NCBI GenBank assembly: GCA_910584245.1
Contig: CAJTZF010000005.1
Span: 1-64,000, forward strand
Reading direction: 5' to 3'
From: an uncultured Eubacterium sp.
GTDB taxonomy: Bacteria > Bacillota > Clostridia > Lachnospirales > Lachnospiraceae
Length of the DNA: 64,000 nt
The position numbers and the translations under genes are program-made. The notes beneath the pieces were generated by a model. The model had not been told where the DNA came from and searched no databases. It saw nothing but the letters and a program-made list of their open reading frames with translations. The stretch's first letter is position 1. Each line of letters opens with the position of its first letter. Positions 1 through 8,188 of this stretch are shown here, one piece after another.

Positions 1-77
1 TGGCGGAATTGGCAGACGCGCACGGTTCAGGTCCGTGTGGTAGCAATACCATGAGGGTTCAAGTCCCTTTTCCTGCA
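1..77 (+). tRNA. tRNA-Leu (anticodon CAG), 5' end cut off by the window edge
   Basis: The anticodon arm CACGG-TTCAGGT-CCGTG gives anticodon CAG. A long variable arm (GTGGTAGCAATACCAT region) marks it as class II, and the T arm GAGGG-TTCAAGT-CCCTT is intact. The 3' acceptor strand is TTCCTGC plus discriminator A at 77, with no encoded CCA. The window opens just after where the 5' acceptor strand should be, so about seven bases lie outside. Confidence 0.95.
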
Positions 78-81
78 TTTT

Positions 82-113
82 AAACTGTTCACATGCTGGA
101 CAGTTTTTTTTTG
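82..113 (+). terminator. Rho-independent terminator of the tRNA-Leu transcript
   Basis: AAACTGT (82-88) pairs with ACAGTTT (100-106), and the stem can extend by two more pairs including a wobble. It is followed by a T run. It lies directly behind the tRNA and before the next promoter. Confidence 0.85.
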
Positions 114-122
114 CAAATTTAT

Positions 123-151
123 TTGACTGAATGCAAAGTAGATGATAAAAT
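123..151 (+). promoter_or_regulatory. Sigma-A type promoter for the foldase-like gene and probably purL
   Basis: TTGACT at 123-128, a 17-base spacer and TAAAAT at 146-151. Predicted start near 158, about 50 bases before the ATG at 211. No purine riboswitch is visible in this short leader. Confidence 0.75.
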
Positions 152-210
152 GAATGAGTATATTGTCAGACAGGCAATGATCATACTAAAAAGTAATTTG
201 GAGGATAACG

Positions 211-1371
211 ATGAATAAAGCAAAAAAATTAGCAAAAAACAATGGTATTGGGACAGAGAGGAAAAATGGTCCCAGTGGGAATTCTTTTGAGTTTACAAAA
301 AATAAGGTTCTTTTGATGCTGGGAATTATCGCAGTCGTCGTTCTTTGTGCCGGGGTTTGCTATATGCAGCTTCGCCCGCGTGTGGTGCTTGTCGTGACTG
401 GTACGAATGCAAGTGGTTCGGAAGTGAAAAATAAAGTTAATATGAAAGAAACGGTTTATGATATTTACCAGACCGAGATGCAGTACAATATGTATTCTAG
501 TTTTTATCAGCAGATGTACGGAAAGTCTTACTGGGAAATGGAAGATGTGGATGACGCCGGCAGGGACGGCGCTGCGGCCGCTAAAAAGCAGGTAATGGAT
601 GCCGTTAAGCAGCGTGAGATTCTCTGTATGGAGGCAGAGAAGCTGGGGTATTCCCTGACAGATCAGGAGAAAAATACAGTTGCAGAAAATGTAAAGAGCG
701 CCAGGGAGGGGCTGTCAGATACGCAGAAGAAGCTGGATGGCCTGGACGAGAAGTCGCTTACAACCGCCTTTGAGAAAAATGCATTGGCGCAAAAATACAG
801 ACAAGTTATCATTTCGGAGAGCGGAATCGACCGGGAGGCGCTGAAGGCCTCGGTAAACAGGGATGAATACCGCCAGTACACGATGCAGTATTACAAGGTG
901 AGCAACAAAGAGGGCACCGGTGATGATGAGAAAGACGTATCCGAGGAGCAGAAACAGAAAAACCTTGAGAACATGCAGGCGTTAAAAGAAAAATCAGGTA
1001 CGGCAGAAGACTTTACAAAGCTGATTGAGGAGGGCGATACGACGGGGATTTCCACGTATCAGCAGGAGGAGCTTCTGGCAAAGGATATGGAGAGCTCAAC
1101 ATTTCTCACAAAAGAACAGAGAGAGAAACTGATCAAAATGGAAAATAATGAAATTTCTGATGTGATTGAGGGCGAGGACGGATATTACCTTATAAAGATG
1201 GTAAACAATAACGATTCAGCGGCATATGACAAGCAGTGTGAGACCGTAGTCAGTGACGAGGAGACAAAGCAATTCGATGCACGTTATGACCAGCTGAAGG
1301 CAGGTTATACGACTGAGATACAGAGCTATTGGAAAAGCCGTGTGAAGCTTGGCTCTTTTACGACGGCGTAA
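211..1371 (+). CDS. Membrane-anchored SurA/PrsA-like foldase (parvulin-type peptidyl-prolyl isomerase family)
   Basis: A 386-aa protein with a short lysine-rich cytoplasmic tail, one membrane segment at about residues 34-53 and a long hydrophilic outer part. Residues 70-210 have the helical, glutamine-rich look of a SurA N-terminal chaperone domain. Residues 250-350 resemble a degenerate rotamase domain, with a D-G-Y-Y-L-I-K strand near 325. The predicted role is folding of exported proteins at the outer face of the membrane. No clear lipobox precedes the cysteines in the membrane segment, so anchoring by the segment itself is favoured over lipidation. GGAGG at 200-204 fixes the ATG. It sits 23 bases before purL and may be cotranscribed. 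Isomerase activity is uncertain. Confidence 0.75.
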   Translation: MNKAKKLAKNNGIGTERKNGPSGNSFEFTKNKVLLMLGIIAVVVLCAGVCYMQLRPRVVLVVTGTNASGSEVKNKVNMKETVYDIYQTEMQYNMYSSFYQQMYGKSYWEMEDVDDAGRDGAAAAKKQVMDAVKQREILCMEAEKLGYSLTDQEKNTVAENVKSAREGLSDTQKKLDGLDEKSLTTAFEKNALAQKYRQVIISESGIDREALKASVNRDEYRQYTMQYYKVSNKEGTGDDEKDVSEEQKQKNLENMQALKEKSGTAEDFTKLIEEGDTTGISTYQQEELLAKDMESSTFLTKEQREKLIKMENNEISDVIEGEDGYYLIKMVNNNDSAAYDKQCETVVSDEETKQFDARYDQLKAGYTTEIQSYWKSRVKLGSFTTA

Positions 1372-1394
1372 GAAGTGATTGAGGAGGAAAGGTC

Positions 1395-4300
1395 ATGGCA
1401 GAGGTAAGGCGAATTTACGTAGAGAAAAAAGCGGACTATGCGGTCGCGGCGAAGGAATTGAAGACGGAAGTAAAAGAGTATTTGGGGATCCGGGAGCTCA
1501 AACAGGTCCGGGTGCTGATCCGGTATGATGTGGAGGGCATTGGACAGAGCACGTATGAGAAAGCTCTTGCCACCGTATTTTCTGAACCGCCGCTGGATGT
1601 TGTCTATGAGGGAACGTTTCAGAAAGAAGCGGGTGACCGGGTATTTTCTGTAGAGTATCTTCCAGGGCAGTTTGACCAGCGCGCCGATTCTGCGGAGCAG
1701 TGTGTGAAGCTCTTAAATGAGAGCGAAGATCCCATTATCCGTTCGGCGACGACGTATGTGCTGGGCGGTTCGGTCAGCGACGGGGACTTTGAACGGATCA
1801 AACAGTATTGTATTAACCCCGTTGACTCCCGTGAAACGGACGAGACTGTTCCGGAAACGCTTGTGACGGAATTTGAAGAGCCCGCCGATGTAAAAATATT
1901 TGACGGGTTCCGGCATATGCCGGAGGATGAATTGAAGCAGTTGTATGACAGTCTCGGCCTTGCCATGACATTTAAGGATTTTCTCCATATACAAAATTAT
2001 TTCGGGGAAGAGGAGAAACGGGAGCCGAGTATGACGGAGATCCGCGTGCTGGATACGTACTGGTCCGACCATTGCCGTCATACGACATTTTTGACAGAAT
2101 TAAAAAACATCCAGTTTGAGGAGGGCGCTTACAAAAAGCCGATTCAGGATGCTTTTGACAGTTATAAAAGGGCTCATGATGAAATTTACGAGGGAAGGGA
2201 CGATAAATACGTTTCCCTGATGGATATTGCCCTTATGGCGATGAAAAAGCTTCGCGCAGAAGGAAAACTTGAGGATATGGAGGTGTCCGACGAGATCAAT
2301 GCCTGCTCGATCGTGGTGCCGGTAGAGATTGACTACGAGGATGGAAAAGAGCCGGTCAAAGAGGAATGGCTCGTATTTTTCAAAAATGAGACGCACAACC
2401 ATCCAACTGAGATCGAGCCGTTTGGAGGAGCTGCTACGTGTCTGGGAGGTGCAATTCGCGACCCGTTGTCCGGGCGCGGTTATGTGTACCAGGCGATGCG
2501 CGTGACAGGTGCGGCAGATCCGACGAAGTCCTTGAAGGAGACGATGGAAGGAAAGCTGCCGCAGCGGAAAATCGTGACGGGCGCGGCGAGCGGTTACAGT
2601 TCGTACGGCAACCAGATTGGGCTGGCGACGGGACTGGTAGATGAAGTTTACCATCCGGATTATGTGGCGAAAAGGCTGGAAATCGGCGCAGTTATGGGAG
2701 CAGCCCCGAGGAAGAATGTAATTCGTGAGAATTCTGATCCGGATGACGTTATTATTCTTCTCGGCGGGCGCACCGGCCGAGACGGCTGCGGTGGAGCGAC
2801 GGGTTCTTCCAAAGCGCACAATACCGCGTCAATCGATACGTGCGGCGCAGAGGTCCAGAAGGGGAATGCCCCGACAGAACGGAAGATCCAGAGATTATTC
2901 CGCCGTGAGGAAGTGAGCCGGCTCATAAAGAAATGTAATGATTTCGGCGCCGGCGGCGTGTCCGTGGCGATCGGAGAGCTGGCTGCCGGGCTCACAGTAG
3001 ATTTGGATAAGGTTCCGAAAAAGTATGCCGGGCTGGATGGCACGGAGCTTGCAATTTCGGAATCCCAGGAACGTATGGCGATCGTCGTCGATCCAAAAGA
3101 TGTGGACCGGATGCTTGCCTTTGCGGAGGAGGAAAATCTTGAGGCGGTTCCGGTCGCTGTTGTGACAAAAGAACCTAGGCTTATCCTCACATGGAGAGGA
3201 AAGGAAATTGTAAATATATCGCGTGCGTTTCTGGATACGAACGGTGCTCACCAGGAGACCGATGTCATCGTCGAAATGCCGAAAAAAGAAGACAACTATC
3301 TTGAGAAAACGGAGGCGCCGGATGATTTTGCGTCAGCCTTCACACAGTGCCTGCAAGACTTGAATGTCTGCTCAAAGAAAGGCCTGGTAGAAATGTTTGA
3401 CAGCACGGTCGGCGCCTGTACGGTAGATATGCCATATGGCGGAAAATATCAGCTTACGCCGGTGCAGACGATGATTGCCAAACTTCCCGTGCTGGATGGC
3501 AAGTGCGATACCGTCACGATGATGAGCTACGGCATGGATCCCTATTTGATGAGCTGGAGCCCATTTCACGGGGCACAATATGCGGTACTGACTTCTGTGG
3601 CAAAAATTGTCGCAGCTGGCGGAGATTTTACGAAAATCCGATTTACATTCCAAGAATACTTCAAGCGCATGATGGAAGACGGAAGGAGATGGGGAGAGCC
3701 GATGGCAGCCCTGCTCGGCGCTTACGATGCCCAGATGAAGCTGGGACTTCCGTCCATCGGAGGTAAGGACAGCATGTCTGGAACGTTTAACGATATTGAC
3801 GTTCCACCTACGCTCTGTTCCTTCGCCGTGGATGTTGCGAAGCTCAGTGATGTCGTGACGCCAGAACTGAAAAAAGTGGGAAATGTGCTTGTCAAATTTG
3901 ATATTCGGAAGGATGAATATGATCTTCCCGATTATGATTACAGTATGCGTATGTACAGCGGCATTACGGAGTTGATCCGCGGGAAGGCGATTTTATCTGC
4001 TTATGCCGTTACCGGAAAAGGTGTGGCGGAGGCTGTGGCAAAAATGGCATTCGGGAATAAATTAGGCGTAGCCTTTGATGCGTCCCTGCCGCTTCCGCAG
4101 TACTTTAAGCCGGCGTATGGCGCAGTTGTGGCTGAGATGAGTGAGGCGGATGTGAGCAGGCTAGCGGAATTCGGTCTGGATTATGAAGTGGTTGGCACAG
4201 TGGCCCGTGAGGGGGCCTTTATGTATGGAGGCGTCTCCGTTTCAATGGATGAGGCAATTGGCGCCTGGAGTAAAACACTTGAAAATGTGTATCCGACCCG

Positions 4301-5192
4301 CAGCGCATCGGATCCGGGAAAAGACGAATCATTTCTGGTGGATACAGGCGTATACGAAACAAAAGAAGTGTATGTATGCCGGAATCGGGTTGCAAAGCCA
4401 AAAGTGTTTATTCCGGTATTTCCGGGTACAAATTGTGAATACGATTCCATCCGCGCATTTGAGGAAGCCGGTGCGGAAACGGAGAGTATTGTATTTAAAA
4501 ATATGACTGCGCAAAATATTACGGACAGTGTAGATGCCTTTGAAAAGGCAATCCGGAATTCTCAGATTTTAATGTTTGCCGGTGGGTTTTCGGCAGGCGA
4601 TGAGCCGGACGGTTCTGCTAAGTTTATTACTTCTATTTTCCGAAACGAGCGGATTCAGGAGGCTGTGCGCGATCTATTGAATGAGAGGGACGGACTGGCG
4701 CTTGGTATTTGTAACGGATTCCAGACGCTCATCAAGCTCGGTCTCGTGCCATATGGCGAGATCCGCACCCAGCAGGCAGATTCACCGACCCTTACGACAA
4801 ACCGGATCGGCCGCCACATAAGCAAATCGGTTTTCACCAAAGTTGTAACGAACAAATCTCCGTGGCTGCGTAAGGCAGAACTTGGCGGCGTATATTCGGT
4901 TCCGGCATCCCACGGTGAGGGGCGGTTTGTGGCGAATGAAGAATGGCTGCGCAAACTGTTTGAAAATGGACAGGTAGCGACGCAGTATGTAGATGTAAAT
5001 GGAGATGCTACGATGGACGAAGACTTCAATCCAAATGGTTCTTATTGCGCTATTGAGGGAATTACGAGTCCGGACGGACGTGTGCTCGGCAAAATGGCGC
5101 ACTCGGAACGCCGTGGCGACGGAGTGGCAGTAAATATATTTGGAGAAAAGAACCAGCGTATCTTTGAAAGTGGTGTGGATTATTTTAAATAA
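1395..5192 (+). CDS. purL: Phosphoribosylformylglycinamidine synthase, fused PurL-PurQ form
   Basis: A 1265-aa enzyme for the fourth step of de novo purine synthesis, converting FGAR, glutamine and ATP to FGAM in the cytoplasm. The synthetase part has the ATP/Mg box NETHNHPTEIEPFGGAAT near residue 335 and a second AIRS-like half around 680-980. The C-terminal class I glutaminase domain starts near residue 1000, with nucleophile Cys about 1105 in GICNGFQ and the His/Glu pair in SHGEGRF near 1173. This single-chain form of about 1250 aa is common in Clostridia and differs from the separate PurS/PurL/PurQ of Bacillus. AGGAGGAAA precedes the ATG. No other pur genes are next to it. Confidence 0.97.
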   Translation: MAEVRRIYVEKKADYAVAAKELKTEVKEYLGIRELKQVRVLIRYDVEGIGQSTYEKALATVFSEPPLDVVYEGTFQKEAGDRVFSVEYLPGQFDQRADSAEQCVKLLNESEDPIIRSATTYVLGGSVSDGDFERIKQYCINPVDSRETDETVPETLVTEFEEPADVKIFDGFRHMPEDELKQLYDSLGLAMTFKDFLHIQNYFGEEEKREPSMTEIRVLDTYWSDHCRHTTFLTELKNIQFEEGAYKKPIQDAFDSYKRAHDEIYEGRDDKYVSLMDIALMAMKKLRAEGKLEDMEVSDEINACSIVVPVEIDYEDGKEPVKEEWLVFFKNETHNHPTEIEPFGGAATCLGGAIRDPLSGRGYVYQAMRVTGAADPTKSLKETMEGKLPQRKIVTGAASGYSSYGNQIGLATGLVDEVYHPDYVAKRLEIGAVMGAAPRKNVIRENSDPDDVIILLGGRTGRDGCGGATGSSKAHNTASIDTCGAEVQKGNAPTERKIQRLFRREEVSRLIKKCNDFGAGGVSVAIGELAAGLTVDLDKVPKKYAGLDGTELAISESQERMAIVVDPKDVDRMLAFAEEENLEAVPVAVVTKEPRLILTWRGKEIVNISRAFLDTNGAHQETDVIVEMPKKEDNYLEKTEAPDDFASAFTQCLQDLNVCSKKGLVEMFDSTVGACTVDMPYGGKYQLTPVQTMIAKLPVLDGKCDTVTMMSYGMDPYLMSWSPFHGAQYAVLTSVAKIVAAGGDFTKIRFTFQEYFKRMMEDGRRWGEPMAALLGAYDAQMKLGLPSIGGKDSMSGTFNDIDVPPTLCSFAVDVAKLSDVVTPELKKVGNVLVKFDIRKDEYDLPDYDYSMRMYSGITELIRGKAILSAYAVTGKGVAEAVAKMAFGNKLGVAFDASLPLPQYFKPAYGAVVAEMSEADVSRLAEFGLDYEVVGTVAREGAFMYGGVSVSMDEAIGAWSKTLENVYPTRSASDPGKDESFLVDTGVYETKEVYVCRNRVAKPKVFIPVFPGTNCEYDSIRAFEEAGAETESIVFKNMTAQNITDSVDAFEKAIRNSQILMFAGGFSAGDEPDGSAKFITSIFRNERIQEAVRDLLNERDGLALGICNGFQTLIKLGLVPYGEIRTQQADSPTLTTNRIGRHISKSVFTKVVTNKSPWLRKAELGGVYSVPASHGEGRFVANEEWLRKLFENGQVATQYVDVNGDATMDEDFNPNGSYCAIEGITSPDGRVLGKMAHSERRGDGVAVNIFGEKNQRIFESGVDYFK

Positions 5193-5199
5193 TCCACAC
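5173..5199 (+). other. Near-perfect hairpin across the purL stop codon
   Basis: GTGTGGATTATTT (5173-5185) and AAATAATCCACAC (5187-5199) are exact reverse complements around the TAA at 5190-5192. No T run follows, so it is not a standard intrinsic terminator. It may stabilise the purL mRNA 3' end or separate purL from the next gene. Confidence 0.6.
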
Positions 5200-5266
5200 G
5201 GAATATAGAAGTGATGTGGCGAAAAGTTCGCGCAGAAGTAACGATTTGGAATGGAGGAGATTTGAG

Positions 5267-7054
5267 ATGGCAAAACGGGTATTGTGCTACACAAGGAAGC
5301 CGGTTGATGAGTTTTACTACGATCCCAGGCTGGCATACAGCATGCATCTTGCCGTAGAAGAAAATGGCAGGTTTGAGCCATTGAACCACAATTCAGGCGT
5401 GTTATTTGTGAAAGCGACGGAAAATGAAGATGGGTCCCTGAACCCGAAAAGCATTCGGAATCCGTATTTATTTGCGATGAAGGATGGCGGTTTTGGCGTT
5501 TTGGCAGTGCGCACAGACGGGGACGGCGGAGAAGATGAGGAGAGTGCCGGCAAGGCGGTTTTTTTTACGAGCGGGGACTTGCTGGAATACACGGAAGTGG
5601 GCCTCATAGATCTTTCAGAACAATCTATTTGCCGGGTGGCATGCGAATATAGTCCGGAACAGGATTGTTACAGCATATATTGGAGCCAGGATGAAAACGA
5701 GTGGTATGTGGCACAGACCGCTACGCTTGATGTGGCGGGTAAAATACAGTCGTCGGCTATGGCGGCACCATTTGCATTTCCGGAAATCCAGACGGATATT
5801 GAAGGGGCGGTATGTTCTAATGCAGTGTCTGTGAGCGACCAGGTGGCAGTCCGCCTTGCGCATAAGCTGACACCGCCGGAACATGTGTCAACAAAAGTGC
5901 CTGGGGAGGTAAAGGTAAACACGGCGGAGCAGTTAAAATGGATCACGGCGACGGCGGTATATAGCGATGGCACCGAAGCAGTTAAGCGCGTTGATTGGGA
6001 TATGAATGGCGTTGATTGGGGCAATCCGGGTACATATGAGATTGCCGGGAAGCTTCATCAGGACCACTATTCCTTTCCGGTTGCGGAAGACAGGGCCGAC
6101 CCGTGTGTGGCCTATTGGAATGGAAAATATTATTTTATCGCTACAAATGACGCAGACCAAAATCACACATTATTTATCCGGGAGGCGGATACGATACCAG
6201 AGCTGGTTCATGCGCCGGAGCATTTGATTCTGGATTCTGATACTTATGAGCATGTTGGGAATTTGCTGTGGGCGCCGGAGTTTCATGAGATTGAAGGAAA
6301 ATTATACTTGTTTCTTGCCCTTACGCCAAATGAATTTTTCTGTGAAGAAAGTCATGTGATGGCGCTTCGGGAGGGAGGTAATCCGTCATGCAGGGAAGAC
6401 TGGTCTGAGCCGAGACGGGTGGTCAGAAAAGATGGCGGAGATCTGTGCGAGGCGGGCAAGACGATTACCCTCGATATGACATGCTTTTTCTGGGAGGGGG
6501 TTTACTATGCCGTCTGGTCCCAGCGCCAGTTCTTGCCAAAGGATCTGGGTGCGTGGCTGTACATTGCAAAGCTGGATCCCCAGGAGCCGTGGAAGCTGCT
6601 ATCCGATCCGGTACTGCTTTCCAAACCGGAGTACGGCTGGGCGAATAACCACACGTTTGTAGATGAGGGACCGTTTGCATTGCCACAGGAGAACCGCCTT
6701 ATTCTTACATTTTCGAGCGCTGCTGTCGATACATCCTATGTTGTCGGCCTGTTTACGATTGAAAAGGGAAAGGATTTACTTGTCCGTGAAAACTGGAAGA
6801 AGGGCAATTACCCGATTATGACTTCCCGCAGCGTTGAGGGAGAATTTGGAACAGGACATAACGCCTATGTAGTGGATGAGTATGGAGATATTTGGAATAC
6901 CTATCATGCCAGACCGGGCATTCATGGGGAGAGGAGCAGCGGAATCCGCAGAGTCCATTTTGATGTGGACGGGCTTCCGGTCCTGGATTTAGTAGAGGAG
7001 CGGGATGTGGTGGAAGCGCTGAGCCATGTACATACTAAGGTTGTTGTTGGGTAA
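5267..7054 (+). CDS. Glycoside hydrolase family 43-like protein with an Ig-like (Big_4 type) domain
   Basis: A 595-aa protein from the ATG at 5267, chosen because GGAGGAG lies at 5253-5259; a longer GTG-started frame from 5216 has no such site. An Ig-like segment (about residues 210-270, Y-S-D-G-T-E-A-V pattern) precedes a five-bladed-propeller-like region. That region has the GH43 marks DPCVAYWNGKYYF (putative base Asp), a W-A-P-E-F block and a D-E-G-P block (putative acid Glu). The family acts on arabinose- or xylose-containing glycans. No signal peptide is visible, so the enzyme is probably cytoplasmic and would act on imported oligosaccharides. The substrate cannot be told from sequence. 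It lies 32 bases before maf. Confidence 0.8.
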   Translation: MAKRVLCYTRKPVDEFYYDPRLAYSMHLAVEENGRFEPLNHNSGVLFVKATENEDGSLNPKSIRNPYLFAMKDGGFGVLAVRTDGDGGEDEESAGKAVFFTSGDLLEYTEVGLIDLSEQSICRVACEYSPEQDCYSIYWSQDENEWYVAQTATLDVAGKIQSSAMAAPFAFPEIQTDIEGAVCSNAVSVSDQVAVRLAHKLTPPEHVSTKVPGEVKVNTAEQLKWITATAVYSDGTEAVKRVDWDMNGVDWGNPGTYEIAGKLHQDHYSFPVAEDRADPCVAYWNGKYYFIATNDADQNHTLFIREADTIPELVHAPEHLILDSDTYEHVGNLLWAPEFHEIEGKLYLFLALTPNEFFCEESHVMALREGGNPSCREDWSEPRRVVRKDGGDLCEAGKTITLDMTCFFWEGVYYAVWSQRQFLPKDLGAWLYIAKLDPQEPWKLLSDPVLLSKPEYGWANNHTFVDEGPFALPQENRLILTFSSAAVDTSYVVGLFTIEKGKDLLVRENWKKGNYPIMTSRSVEGEFGTGHNAYVVDEYGDIWNTYHARPGIHGERSSGIRRVHFDVDGLPVLDLVEERDVVEALSHVHTKVVVG

Positions 7055-7086
7055 GTAGGAGAAGAAAAGGCAGGGAGGATAACCGT

Positions 7087-7674
7087 ATGGGGCAGGGACA
7101 CAGGATTATTTTGGCATCTGGTTCGCCGAGGAGAAAAGAATTACTTGGGAGGATTTGCAGAGAGTTCGAAGTGATTGTTTCGGACTGTGAAGAGGCCGTG
7201 GCCGGCACTGTGCCGGAGGAAGTGACAAAGGAGCTTTCCCGGCAGAAGGCGGAAGCGGTGGCGAAAAACATACCGGATGCTATCATAATTGGGGCGGATA
7301 CAGTCGTCAGTGTCGATGGTGAAATTCTCGGAAAGCCAAAAGACCGGGCGGAGGCATATGACATGCTGAAGCGGTTGAGCGGCAGGACGCATCAGGTCAG
7401 TACGGGAGTTACCCTGGTCCGGACGGGTGAAAATGGTGATATGGATTACCGCTATAGTTTCGCGGAGACAACACTTGTGCGCGTTTGCTGTTTGGCGGAA
7501 GAGGAGATTCATGCGTATCTGGATACGGACGAGCCGTATGACAAGGCGGGGGCATATGGAATTCAAGGTATGTTTGGCAGACATATTCCAGGTATAGAGG
7601 GGGATTATAACACGGTGGTAGGACTTCCTGTTTGCAGATTATACCAGGAATTGAAAAAACTACAAGTTATATAA
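7087..7674 (+). CDS. maf: Maf-family nucleoside triphosphate pyrophosphatase
   Basis: A 195-aa cytoplasmic house-cleaning enzyme that hydrolyses non-canonical or modified NTPs (dTTP/UTP-type in the family) to the monophosphate. It has the N-terminal SGSPRRKELL signature at residues 10-19, the GADTVV strand near 69 and the GKPKDRAEAYDML block, all diagnostic of Maf. Length is normal. GGGAGG at 7073-7078 supports the ATG. It follows the GH43-like gene closely and precedes the tRNA-Gly promoter. Confidence 0.95.
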   Translation: MGQGHRIILASGSPRRKELLGRICREFEVIVSDCEEAVAGTVPEEVTKELSRQKAEAVAKNIPDAIIIGADTVVSVDGEILGKPKDRAEAYDMLKRLSGRTHQVSTGVTLVRTGENGDMDYRYSFAETTLVRVCCLAEEEIHAYLDTDEPYDKAGAYGIQGMFGRHIPGIEGDYNTVVGLPVCRLYQELKKLQVI

Positions 7675-7692
7675 AAAAATGCAAAAAAAGTG

Positions 7693-7721
7693 TTGACAGA
7701 ATAGCAGTCAGTGTGTATAAT
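7693..7721 (+). promoter_or_regulatory. Consensus promoter for tRNA-Gly
   Basis: TTGACA at 7693-7698, a 17-base spacer and TATAAT at 7716-7721. This is a perfect sigma-A match 40 bases before the tRNA gene, as expected of a strong stable-RNA promoter. Confidence 0.92.
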
Positions 7722-7760
7722 AAAATTGTTGCTGGAACAAAACAGCAAACAAGATCAGAT

Positions 7761-7833
7761 GCGCGAGTGGCTCAGTTGGTAGAGCACAACCTTGCCAAGG
7801 TTGGGGCCGCGGGTTCGAGTCCCGTCTCGCGCT
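7761..7833 (+). tRNA. tRNA-Gly (anticodon GCC)
   Basis: A complete cloverleaf: acceptor strands GCGCGAG and CTCGCGC, anticodon arm CAACC-TTGCCAA-GGTTG (anticodon GCC), T arm GCGGG-TTCGAGT-CCCGT, and discriminator T as usual for bacterial Gly tRNAs. CCA is not encoded. Confidence 0.97.
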
Positions 7834-7996
7834 TTTGTTATGCCTTGATTTAATGAGATTTTTAAAGGTGGGTAAATTTGTATAAGGTTAATTGTTTGGA
7901 ATGGGGCAGAGCCACTTTTGGAGGTTCTGCTCTTATCTATATTGTACAGGGATTTCCAAATAAAACGATGAGTTATATCTGGGCAAAGAATGATTC

Positions 7997-8025
7997 TTGA
8001 CAATGCTGTTTGAGTTATTTATAAT
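7997..8025 (+). promoter_or_regulatory. Upstream promoter of the Ig-repeat gene (P1)
   Basis: TTGACA at 7997-8002, a 17-base spacer and TATAAT at 8020-8025. Predicted start near 8032, giving a leader of about 157 bases that opens with a hairpin. Confidence 0.85.
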
Positions 8026-8107
8026 AGATAAGAGATACTTTCCTCGTTAAGAAGGACGAGGGCTGTCTTCTCAATTTCAAATGGTAGAATGTCAATCTGT
8101 ACATTTT

Positions 8108-8136
8108 TTGACACATCCTGGTATTAACATTATTAT
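8108..8136 (+). promoter_or_regulatory. Downstream promoter of the Ig-repeat gene (P2)
   Basis: TTGACA at 8108-8113, a 17-base spacer and TATTAT at 8131-8136. Predicted start near 8143. With P1 it forms a tandem pair about 110 bases apart. Confidence 0.7.
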
Positions 8137-8188
8137 AATATTAAGTCGATATATATACATATGGTTTTGACAGAAAGGGCTACGAGGT

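Larger units (their letters stand above)
7834..8188 (+). other. Intergenic region with two hairpins and tandem promoters
   Basis: There is no gene in these 355 bases. An 8-bp hairpin (GCAGAGCC 7906-7913 with GGTTCTGC 7923-7930) may be a weak tRNA-Gly terminator. A second two-tier hairpin spans about 8031-8070: inner stem CCTCGT/ACGAGG, outer stem AGATA/TGTCT. It begins right where transcription from the first of two promoters should start. The rest is an AT-rich leader for the Ig-repeat gene. Confidence 0.6.

Noticed and set aside
2100..2819. 239-codon open frame on the minus strand inside purL
   Set aside because: It is a shadow of the purL coding strand: Arg/His-rich content, no ribosome site, and purL is complete and conserved here.
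7632..7853. 73-codon frame covering the tRNA-Gly gene
   Set aside because: It overlaps the end of maf, a consensus promoter and a complete tRNA, so it is not a protein gene.
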